DNA of 64,000 bases from Flavobacteria bacterium MS024-2A (GTDB lineage: Bacteria; Bacteroidota; Bacteroidia; Flavobacteriales; Flavobacteriaceae): contig CAJJBB010000006.1 of the NCBI GenBank assembly GCA_905182305.1, forward strand, positions 186,001 to 250,000, given 5' to 3'. Positions 34,157 to 41,035 of the stretch are shown piece after piece (within the stretch, counting starts at the first letter, position 1; each line of letters starts with the position of its first letter). Position numbers and translations under genes: made by a program. The notes beneath the pieces are model-generated. The model saw only the letters and a list, made by a program, of their open reading frames with translations, was not told the origin of the DNA and searched no databases.

Positions 34157-34852
34157 TTATTGTTTTGGATCTGGTACAACAGGTACTTCAGGAACAACAG
34201 GTACTTCAGGAACAACGGGTGTCTGATAATCAAAATAGTTTTCCACGGGAATCATAAGATGATCGTAACCAGTTCCTTTAAACATAATATAAGGAGCACC
34301 AGACATAAAGTCGGTAGTGTTACCTTCTAGACTAGCTGGATCTTTTGGAAATAGCATTAAGTGAGGTCCTGATTCTATCCACTGACCTTCAGCAGCATCC
34401 TCTTTATTAAAAACTAAATGTTTAGTGTTATCTTCTCCCATGTCGCCGTGAAGCATCCATGCCCATCCATCGTGGTCTATCTGAGGTATTTTCCCCCCCA
34501 TGTATGCCATAGCCCATTTCATGGCTTGGGCATCACCTACCATAGGCATAGCCTCGTGTGGGTTATTCCATCCATTTTCAGGATTAGCCATTCCTCTTGG
34601 ATTAGCTGCCATAGCTGTCCATCCATTTGTTCCCTCTCTCAGTACAGTTCCATCAACATCAACTACCGAACAATCTGAAGCAATATATGAAGGTGCAGCT
34701 GTACTGTAAGCCCATATTTTCCATTCAGAAGAAGTATGAGGTCCATCAGGCTCACCATTGTTTTTTACCGCATCCATTATAGGAGCTTCTGTAACAACAT
34801 TGTTACAAGCACTTATGCTTAAAGCCAAAATAAATAATAATAGTTTTTTCAT
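34157..34852 (-). CDS. Lipoprotein of unknown function with proline-rich repeat tail
   Basis: A 231-residue protein with lipobox LSISAC (Cys 16). The body is rich in Trp, Met and Gly (WKIWAYSTAAPSYIASDCSV, DHDGWAWMLHGDMGEDNT) and looks like a compact periplasmic or surface domain; I do not recognise it. The C-terminus has three copies of V-P-E/D-x-P-V units (TPVVPEVPVVPEVPVVPDP), encoded by 18-bp tandem DNA repeats at about 34173-34226 that can change copy number. It has its own terminator. Confidence 0.7.
   Translation of the reverse strand: MKKLLLFILALSISACNNVVTEAPIMDAVKNNGEPDGPHTSSEWKIWAYSTAAPSYIASDCSVVDVDGTVLREGTNGWTAMAANPRGMANPENGWNNPHEAMPMVGDAQAMKWAMAYMGGKIPQIDHDGWAWMLHGDMGEDNTKHLVFNKEDAAEGQWIESGPHLMLFPKDPASLEGNTTDFMSGAPYIMFKGTGYDHLMIPVENYFDYQTPVVPEVPVVPEVPVVPDPKQ
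34173..34226 (-). repeat. 18-bp tandem repeat, three units, inside a lipoprotein gene
   Basis: Units of the form GGAACAACAGGTACTTCA (plus strand) repeat three times with small changes. They encode the Pro/Val-rich tail of the lipoprotein gene. Confidence 0.8.
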
Positions 34853-35029
34853 TTTAAATTATTTTAAATTATTAGTAAATATAATAAAAGCTATTATATC
34901 AGTTATGAAGTTTTGAGGTTAATAGATTTTTTGGAGGTGTTAATAATGTAGTCTTAGAAAAATACTAATCATAAATTCAGTTTAGCCATTTACGATGATT
35001 TTTGAACGTTTCTTGATCATTTTTGGCCT

Positions 35030-35345
35030 TTTTTGATCAATTTTTAGTTATTTTCACTAAACCACTTATTCAATATTTTCCTTCTCAACAATAAGCTCAA
35101 ACCTATAATCTTTTTGGTTTTTAATCTTTGACCAAGGTGATTTTGCATAAGCCTGCTCAACGCATCTATGCTTAATTATTGCTGAGGTCATACCATAACC
35201 AACTGCAACTTGAATGTCTTTGAATTTTACTGTGATTGTTATTTCTCATGAAAAAATAGCCATAATAGTTTTTTTAATTAAACGTCATTTATGACCAAGA
35301 TGAATATGATTTCTCGATTGTTTTAGACGAGCGTCTCGTATTTTA
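35030..35345 (-). repeat. About 300-bp inverted repeat, left copy
   Basis: Reverse complement of the segment at about 50018-50320. Shared upstream sequence includes CGCTCGTCTAAAACAATCGA and CATATTCATCTTGGTCATAA on the minus strand; the shared 3' flank includes GAATAAGTGGTTTAGTG. Exact ends need alignment. Confidence 0.85.
35066..35263 (-). pseudogene. Inverted copy of the small gene at 50105, with early stop
   Basis: From ATG 35263 the frame reads MAIFS, TGA, then EITITVKFKDIQVAVGYGMT and SAIIKHRCVEQAYAKSPWSK to KENIE-stop at 35066. It matches the product of 50105-50290 closely, has four extra codons (ITIT region) and a nonsense codon where the other copy has GGA. The flanks on both sides are also shared. 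Product function unknown. Confidence 0.8.
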
Positions 35346-35373
35346 AACCATAGCTAAATTTTTAAGTAAGAAC

Positions 35374-35402
35374 CCTCTAATTAGTTTCAGAGAGTTTTCT
35401 TT
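35374..35402 (+). terminator. Orphan terminator before repeat copy 5
   Basis: CTCT...AGAG stem followed by TTTTCTTTT. No intact plus-strand gene ends here, so it is probably left from a lost unit. Confidence 0.5.
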
Positions 35403-35437
35403 TAAACTACAGGCATATCATCTTCAGTAAGTTCAGG
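35402..35437 (-). repeat. 36-bp repeat, copy 5
   Basis: Minus-strand reading P-E-L-T-E-D-D-M-P-V-V-stop with one silent change (GTA for GTG). It lies 71 bp before the ATG at 35509. Confidence 0.9.
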
Positions 35438-35508
35438 AAGAAAAACACGTAGTAGAGATATTGTAGAGTTTCTTATATTAGTAACTTATTAATCATAAAT
35501 CAATTAAA

Positions 35509-36016
35509 ATGAAAAAACTATTATTATTCAGCTTTATACTTTTTGTTGTTGCATCTTGTCAAGAGCCCGTTAAAGAAACGACACATCGGATTTCATCCAA
35601 ATCAAGACGAAGATGTTAAAAATACAGGGTGGTATTTAGGAACACAAGAAGCGGTTGATGTAGTCGTAGCTCTTGATAAAGTATGGAAAGAACGTAAATA
35701 TGATGAGGCTGTAAAATTCTTTTCCGATTCAGTTAGAATTACACCTCCAAATGGTAAAAGAGTTTTTTCTGCATCTGAATTTATGAATGGATTTAAAGAA
35801 AATGAAAATTCAAAACGAATTACTTGGGATATAACTTCAATCAATTCAATTGATATTTCTCCAAATACTGGAGGGGAACACGTTGGTGCTTGGTTCAATA
35901 TGAAGTATACTGATTCTGTTGGTAAAATTACTGAATGGCAAGGCTATGAAAGTTATTATGTAGTAGATGGGAAAGTTGTTTGGCTTGACCAGTTTAGACA
36001 GAATCCAATTCAATAA
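35509..36016 (+). pseudogene. NTF2-like lipoprotein gene with a frameshift after the signal peptide
   Basis: ATG 35509 follows the shared leader AATCATAAATCAATTAAA and encodes a lipoprotein signal (KKLLLFSFILFVVASC). The frame then closes after about 25 more codons. From about 35590 the body continues in another frame (TQEAVDVVVALDKVWKERKY, DEAVKFFSDSVRITPPNGKR, to NPIQ-stop at 36016), a good SnoaL-like domain. A 1-2 base indel near 35570-35600 explains it. The body could be translated from an internal TTG at 35543 but would lack a signal. A terminator follows. A sequencing error is also possible. Confidence 0.75.
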
Positions 36017-36037
36017 AGACTAATCATTTATAATTTT

Positions 36038-36072
36038 AACGTCACTAATTAACTTTAGTGGCGTTTTCTTTT
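36038..36072 (+). terminator. Rho-independent terminator
   Basis: Stem CGTCACTAA/TTAGTGGCG followed by TTTTCTTTT. It has almost the same stem as the terminator at 27.28 kb on the other strand, and the TTTTCTTTTAAAC tail seen at the edge of most 36-bp repeats, but here the repeat itself is missing. Confidence 0.8.
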
Positions 36073-36136
36073 AAACCCCCTTGATTAAAAGAGTGGCATC
36101 CAAATAGCATAATTAATAAAAATTAGAAAGTAAATT

Positions 36137-36661
36137 TTATCTTTTATAAGTTCCTTCAATTTGACTAGGAATACTACTTACATCAAACCAGTCTGCAAAA
36201 TCAAAAACTTTTCCGTCCTCGTTAAATCTTAAAACTCCCATCCATTTATAAGCTATATCAGCTCCTGACTCAGGATCGGTTAAAGACCAATTTCCATAAA
36301 CTCTAAGTGCATCAGGGGATGATGATGTTTGATCAGTAGAATAAAGACTTCCTCCATAATAATCATCTTTAGTAAATGTAATATTATCAAAATTATTTAT
36401 GTAGAAATTAACTGCTGCAGTAAGATCTGCCTTGGTTTTAGTAACTTCTATTAAGGCTTCAGGATTATTCCATTTTAAAGAATCAGCAAAAATGCTCATT
36501 ACTTTTTCAGGATCTTCTGAAGTAAAGCCATTAGCTGCCATTTTCCAAGTTTCTACATTTTTATTAAAAGTTGCTACATCCTCTTCTGAAGGACCAACAT
36601 TACTATTTGTACAGCTAGTAAATATTGGAATTGATAATAAGAAAATAAAGATTTTTTTCAT
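36137..36661 (-). CDS. NTF2/SnoaL-like lipoprotein
   Basis: A 174-residue protein with lipobox PIFTSC (Cys 17) and one SnoaL-like domain (NVETWKMAANGFTSEDPEKV, MSIFADSLKWNNPEALIE, RVYGNWSLTD). Such exported NTF2-like proteins may bind small hydrophobic ligands or act as isomerases or hydrolases; no catalytic set is evident. Its leader matches that of several other genes here, and repeat copy 6 ends 42 bp before its start. It is convergent with the frameshifted relative at 35509. Confidence 0.8.
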   Translation of the reverse strand: MKKIFIFLLSIPIFTSCTNSNVGPSEEDVATFNKNVETWKMAANGFTSEDPEKVMSIFADSLKWNNPEALIEVTKTKADLTAAVNFYINNFDNITFTKDDYYGGSLYSTDQTSSSPDALRVYGNWSLTDPESGADIAYKWMGVLRFNEDGKVFDFADWFDVSSIPSQIEGTYKR

Positions 36662-36703
36662 TTTAATTGATTTATGGTTAATAATACTCTAATATAATAA
36701 ATT

Positions 36704-36739
36704 CCTGAACTTACTGAAGATGATATGCCTGTGGTTTAA
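36704..36739 (+). repeat. 36-bp repeat, copy 6
   Basis: Reads P-E-L-T-E-D-D-M-P-V-V-stop. It lies 42 bp upstream of the leftward gene start at 36661 and abuts a terminator-like hairpin (36740-36766). Confidence 0.92.
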
Positions 36740-36766
36740 AAGAAAGTCCTCTGACTAGGAGAGTTT
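36740..36766 (-). terminator. Terminator-like hairpin next to repeat copy 6
   Basis: Minus-strand stem CTCTCCTAGTCAGAGGA-type with a TTTCTTTT tail. No gene ends immediately before it, because a separate terminator at 36941 serves the next gene; it may belong to a lost unit. Confidence 0.5.
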
Positions 36767-36837
36767 GGGTTACACCTCTCTATGCCAGTTAACCCCTTAG
36801 GAAAACCCATACTCAATAAATTTCTAATACTATGATT

Positions 36838-36906
36838 GTCATTATATTAGATAGGACATTTGGGGTTCAATGAATGTAGTGTCTTATATGCTAAGGTTTG
36901 GGGTTA
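36838..36906 (+). repeat. About 70-bp inverted repeat, left copy
   Basis: Contains GGGTTCAATGAATGTAGTGT and AAGGTTTGGGGTTAC. Its reverse complement recurs at 44282-44350 with roughly ten to twelve mismatches over 70 bp. Confidence 0.85.
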
Positions 36907-36940
36907 CAAGGAAATTGAAATAAGGGCATTGGTGTAATAG

Positions 36941-36966
36941 AAAAACCCTCCGCTTAGGAGGGTTTA
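36941..36966 (-). terminator. Rho-independent terminator
   Basis: Minus-strand stem AAACCCTCC/GGAGGGTTT followed by T-rich sequence, 8 bp past the stop of the gene at 36974. Confidence 0.85.
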
Positions 36967-36973
36967 TGTATAA

Positions 36974-37651
36974 TTAGTTAAATCTTGCCAAAGTATTTAT
37001 GTAGTAGTTTTGGATATATTCAACTTTACCTCTGTCTTTTATATAATCACCGAAGCCTTTGGAGTTTCTGAATTTCCTCTCTAAGAGCACTAAGTCATTT
37101 AAACCTTTCCCATAAACTACAATACTGTGTGTCGCTCCCAGAGTTCCACCAGCATCAATTGAAAGTAACCCCATTCTTCTATCTCCAAGTATTGATTTGT
37201 TCTGTTTTACTATTTTATCAAAAGCTAATTTAAACTTAGCAGGTTCATGAACTTTTAAATCAAAAATTTTAGCAGATTTATTTTTACTTGCATCACCTTC
37301 GGAGAATCCAAGAGATGTTATTACACTACTATCGTTTGCAAAACTTAAATGATTATTTAATTGTTCTAGATAAGCAGTCCATTCAGAATCAGTTTTTTCT
37401 TGTTTTGCACCAAAATTTTCAGGATCTCCCCATGCAAGTACTCTATGAGTTACTCCATTTTTAAACTGAACAGATTGTAACATGACACCACTACCTTCAT
37501 TCCATTCATGACCTTCAGCAAAATCAGTGAATAAGTTCAATACAGAAGGCGCATGACCAGGCATAACCTTCATATTGTATATACGCCCTGAAGTTTGGGC
37601 ATTTACAAATACAAATAATAGTAAAAATACTATTGATAAAACATTTTTCAT
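36974..37651 (-). CDS. Secreted protein of unknown function, 225 residues
   Basis: A signal peptide ends FVNAQ. The body has two alpha+beta halves (RIYNMKVMPGHAPSVLNLFT, KIFDLKVHEPAKFKLAFDKI), each opening with a strand and followed by a long helix, like a tandem dimeric alpha/beta barrel. I do not recognise the family. The layout is close to the secreted protein at 27366. Repeat copy 7 lies 43 bp before its start, with the shared leader. Confidence 0.72.
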   Translation of the reverse strand: MKNVLSIVFLLLFVFVNAQTSGRIYNMKVMPGHAPSVLNLFTDFAEGHEWNEGSGVMLQSVQFKNGVTHRVLAWGDPENFGAKQEKTDSEWTAYLEQLNNHLSFANDSSVITSLGFSEGDASKNKSAKIFDLKVHEPAKFKLAFDKIVKQNKSILGDRRMGLLSIDAGGTLGATHSIVVYGKGLNDLVLLERKFRNSKGFGDYIKDRGKVEYIQNYYINTLARFN

Positions 37652-37694
37652 TTTAATTAATTTATGATTAATAATATTCTAATATAAACAAATC

Positions 37695-37731
37695 CCAGAA
37701 CTTACTAGAAGATGATATGCCTGTGGTTTAA
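37695..37731 (+). repeat. 36-bp repeat, copy 7 (one-base insertion)
   Basis: Same sequence as the consensus except for an extra A after ACT, which breaks the reading P-E-L-T... . It lies 43 bp upstream of the leftward gene at 37651. Confidence 0.88.
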
Positions 37732-37745
37732 ATGAAAATACTTTT

Positions 37746-38303
37746 TTAATGCCATTCCCAAATGATTATAACAGCTTCACTATTTTCCATTTTAATTGAA
37801 TCTATTATCTTAAATCCTACATTTAAGTGAGCTCTAATTGATCTCTTATTTTCTAAATCAACAACCGTTAAACAAAATGGATATATGGATGAATATTTAT
37901 TTTTAAAGAGCGTGTACATTTTTTTAACTATGCCCTGAGCTCTATGACTTGATGCTACACAAAGTTGTGCTACAATAATAAAATCAAATTTAGAGAGTTG
38001 TTTTGACTTATAAAATTTTCGATTAATTTTCATTATTAAATTTTTCAAAAACTCATTTCCTTCTGTCAATTTTTTTGTAGATGCTAATAGATAACCAACA
38101 ATTTCTCCTTCCACCACAGCAATAATTGAAGGAGATTTTTTAGTTATACTTTTTAAAAATGAAATTGAATAGCTAGCGGTTAAAAAACCATCATTAGATT
38201 TGATCGTTGAGGAAAGATTGTCTTTTAAGTTTTTTGACTGAAGATTTTTTACTTCTTTAAGCTGATTAAATGTTGTTATTATTTTTATTTCTGGGATATT
38301 CAC
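37746..38303 (-). CDS. GNAT-family N-acetyltransferase
   Basis: A 185-residue protein with the GNAT core: a strand with IIAVVEGEIVGYLLAS, then FIIVAQLCVASSHRAQGIVK, where the acetyl-CoA loop (Q/RxxGxG/A type) is in SSHRAQGIVKKM, and a final LNVGFKIID segment. It would transfer an acetyl group to an unknown small molecule or protein. No signal peptide. It stands alone between two cassette-type repeats. Confidence 0.8.
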   Translation of the reverse strand: MNIPEIKIITTFNQLKEVKNLQSKNLKDNLSSTIKSNDGFLTASYSISFLKSITKKSPSIIAVVEGEIVGYLLASTKKLTEGNEFLKNLIMKINRKFYKSKQLSKFDFIIVAQLCVASSHRAQGIVKKMYTLFKNKYSSIYPFCLTVVDLENKRSIRAHLNVGFKIIDSIKMENSEAVIIIWEWH

Positions 38304-38434
38304 TATGAAATATTTGAAATTTATGAGACTGAATAAAACATATTTCCTAAATTAAAGTACTTTTTTGATTTTAGTCGTTTTTAGTTTTTTTTAAATCTAG
38401 CTAAAAGGTTATTATTCAAAATAAAGTTATCGTT

Positions 38435-38470
38435 TTAGAACTTACTGAAGAAGATATGCCTGCGGTTTAG
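38435..38470 (+). repeat. 36-bp repeat, copy 8
   Basis: Reads L-E-L-T-E-E-D-M-P-A-V-stop. Changes against the consensus are conservative at the peptide level. Confidence 0.85.
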
Positions 38471-38484
38471 TTAGTTGGTCTTTC

Positions 38485-38502
38485 AGGCATATCATCTTCA
38501 GT
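38485..38502 (-). repeat. 36-bp repeat, copy 9 (partial, inverted against copy 8)
   Basis: Minus-strand reading T-E-D-D-M-P, then E-R-P-T-N-stop. With copy 8 it makes an 18-bp stem with one mismatch and a loop of about 21 bases. Confidence 0.8.
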
Positions 38503-38643
38503 CTTTATCCAATTAAACTCTATTTGATTTTGAGTAGCAACTTCTTTAGAAACATTAAAAAAGTAACGCCCTCTATATTATCTTTTTCAATTACCCCTTC
38601 CATTATTCACAAAACGGGTTTGACTTTATGATACTAAAACTAT

Positions 38644-39663
38644 TTATGGCAATGAATTAATGAATGCTGTTAAACCATTAAAATAAGTCTCTTGATCATC
38701 ATACATACTCCAATGGCTTCCATTTGGACAGTGAAGATATGTTCCGTTTTGGACTTCAGTACTCATCCATTCCATTTGCTTTGGATCCATCGTATCATGT
38801 TTCCCCCCAATAGTTAATATGGGAATTGTTAATTTTGATAAATCAGCTTTTCTATCCCAATCTTTTAAAATTGCATTACCCACAACACCAAATTCACTAG
38901 GTCCTTGCATTTTCAAATAAAGATCATAGTTTATTCCTGCCATGCTTCTGTTTACAGGATCAGGCCATTCATTTAAGGGCATTCTTAAAACATGTTTTGG
39001 ATAATAATTTTCCTGAACTAACCTTAAATATTCAGGATTTGTATAATCCTCTGCAGCTTCATAAATTCTTATTTTTTTCAAAACTTCTTGATCAAGCTTT
39101 GGAGCTAGAACATCGTTTGCATATTTCACATAATCCGGAATAGAAGGAACCATATTAGATATGATTAAAGCCTTCATATTTTTCTGATATTTAAGGGCAT
39201 ATTCTATTCCTAATATCCCTCCCCAAGAATGTCCTAAAATTATTAGATTAGATGAATCTAAATCTAGGGCTAATCGAACTTGCTCAACCTCATCAACAAA
39301 CCGCTCTATTGTCCACAGAGACTCTTTTTTTGGCTTATCACTAAAAGCTGATCCTAATTGATCGTAATAATAATATTCTATGGATTCGTTAGGAAAATAT
39401 GAATCAAAAGCTTGAAAATATTCGTGATTTGCTCCTGGACCACCATGAAGTAAAAGAACTTTTTTAGTTGGATTGTTTCCCACTCTCTTAGTCCATACAT
39501 TAAATGTGCCTTCTGGAGTTTTAACGGGAATTACTTTTACACCTCCTGATAGTTTGTCTAAACGATTAGAATAATCTAAATAAGTTGATTTAGATTCTTT
39601 CTGATTTTGTGAACAAGAAAAAATAATTAAAAAACTTAATGTTATAATTAATGATTTTCTCAT
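38644..39663 (-). CDS. Proline-iminopeptidase-like alpha/beta hydrolase lipoprotein
   Basis: A 339-residue S33-type peptidase with lipobox LIIFSC, the oxyanion loop LLHGGPGANHEYF, the nucleophile elbow GHSWGG (Ser about 149), an acid in GGKHDTMD and the final His in PNGSHWSMYD. Family enzymes remove N-terminal proline from peptides. The lipoprotein signal places it on a membrane surface. It lies downstream of the SusD and SusC genes on the same strand, so the three form a likely peptide uptake and degradation unit. Confidence 0.88.
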   Translation of the reverse strand: MRKSLIITLSFLIIFSCSQNQKESKSTYLDYSNRLDKLSGGVKVIPVKTPEGTFNVWTKRVGNNPTKKVLLLHGGPGANHEYFQAFDSYFPNESIEYYYYDQLGSAFSDKPKKESLWTIERFVDEVEQVRLALDLDSSNLIILGHSWGGILGIEYALKYQKNMKALIISNMVPSIPDYVKYANDVLAPKLDQEVLKKIRIYEAAEDYTNPEYLRLVQENYYPKHVLRMPLNEWPDPVNRSMAGINYDLYLKMQGPSEFGVVGNAILKDWDRKADLSKLTIPILTIGGKHDTMDPKQMEWMSTEVQNGTYLHCPNGSHWSMYDDQETYFNGLTAFINSLP

Positions 39664-39707
39664 ATTTTTAAGTCAAAGTCTAAACGATTTATAATTGATT
39701 AAGTTGA

Positions 39708-41024
39708 TTATTCATTCTCAGTTAAAGGAACAGGGAATTGATTAAAAACTTGATCGCCAGGCCTATCTATTGGCAATGTACTAGATAAATCATATCTTCT
39801 CAGATCATACATTCTATGATTTTCACACCATAAAGAATAACGTCTTTGACGAAGTAATTCCTTAGTTAGAGCTGACGTAGAAGGCAATCCATTATAACTA
39901 GCTAACCCTGAGGAAGCCCTAATAATATTTATCGCATTTTCTGCTTCACTAGGATCTGAAAAAATCTTAGCTTCAGCATATATTAAAACTAATTCCTCAT
40001 TTCTTATTATATCGATTGAAGAAACATTCGTTACATATAATGCAGTTTGATGAGATCCTGATAAATCATCTTGACCTGTTGGATTACTTCTAATTACTGT
40101 TTTATTATTTACTCTTAAATCTCCAGCTTCAGCATCATTTATAAAACTATCATGAACTATAATTTGATCACCATTATTATCAATAATCTTGTAAAGTCCA
40201 TTGGTTTGATCTCCACTTCCAAGACTAAAAACATGTTTTGGTCCAATTGAAAGGTCTCCATTTAAATTTAAAAAGGATTCAGAAAGTGCTGATAAACATT
40301 TAGCCATATCTCCACTGTATAGGGCTACTTTCGCTTTGAGAGCTTTATTGAATTTTAAGAAATCGGAAGGTGAATCAAAGCCATCGAAACCTGCTAATGG
40401 AAAAGCAAAACTTCCCCCAGCAATACTTAAATCACTTGCAGCCTCATCCAAAATTGAGTCAACAGCAGAAAAAGCTTCGTTTTCATTTAAAATTGCACCA
40501 AGATTACTAGGATCCGAAACGTCAACTCTTGCTTTTCCAAAAGACTTAACTACATCTATTAATTCATGAGCTATAATTGTTTTTGCAAAACCACTATATC
40601 CAGCCTTTTGTCTTGAAGTAATGGCATCTGTATTATTTATTGCCTCCAATAGAATATTAGCATTCTTAATAGCTAAATACCTTGATCGCCATGGAGAAGA
40701 TGAATAAAAAGAATTATTGTCTAAAACTGCCCCATTAGCTCCTAAAAGGTCTCCAGTATTTCTTGGATCAGCATCAAAGAGATACAACTCTCGTGCCATT
40801 GTTCCAGAACCTGTGGTTTGACCAGCTTTGCCAGCGCGCATTGTTGCCTCAACACCAACAACTAGGTTATTTAACTGATTAACTGTAGCCTCTGAAAGCA
40901 CTCCTTCAAGACTTGGTCTATTTGGATCCGATTCGTCATCGAATGTACATGCTATAAAAGCTAATCCTGTAAATAAAAAAGCTATACTTTTTATATTTTG
41001 TTTTTGTTTATTGAAAAAATTCAT
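39708..41024 (-). CDS. SusD/RagB-family surface lipoprotein
   Basis: A 438-residue protein with a lipobox-like FIAC near residue 26, TPR-like helices in the N-terminal half and the C-terminal SusD motif with LRQRRYSLWCENHRMYDLRR. SusD-type proteins cap the SusC channel and bind the incoming glycan or peptide. The SusC gene is 11 bp upstream. The peptidase next door points to peptides as the substrate, rather than polysaccharide; this is an inference from context. Confidence 0.9.
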   Translation of the reverse strand: MNFFNKQKQNIKSIAFLFTGLAFIACTFDDESDPNRPSLEGVLSEATVNQLNNLVVGVEATMRAGKAGQTTGSGTMARELYLFDADPRNTGDLLGANGAVLDNNSFYSSSPWRSRYLAIKNANILLEAINNTDAITSRQKAGYSGFAKTIIAHELIDVVKSFGKARVDVSDPSNLGAILNENEAFSAVDSILDEAASDLSIAGGSFAFPLAGFDGFDSPSDFLKFNKALKAKVALYSGDMAKCLSALSESFLNLNGDLSIGPKHVFSLGSGDQTNGLYKIIDNNGDQIIVHDSFINDAEAGDLRVNNKTVIRSNPTGQDDLSGSHQTALYVTNVSSIDIIRNEELVLIYAEAKIFSDPSEAENAINIIRASSGLASYNGLPSTSALTKELLRQRRYSLWCENHRMYDLRRYDLSSTLPIDRPGDQVFNQFPVPLTENE

Positions 41025-41035
41025 GTTGTTTTTTT

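Larger units (their letters stand above)
38304..38643. other. Intergenic stretch holding a head-to-head repeat pair
   Basis: About 340 bp. It contains repeat copies 8 and 9 in opposite orientation, and no convincing gene. The rest is AT-rich sequence with short broken frames. Confidence 0.6.
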
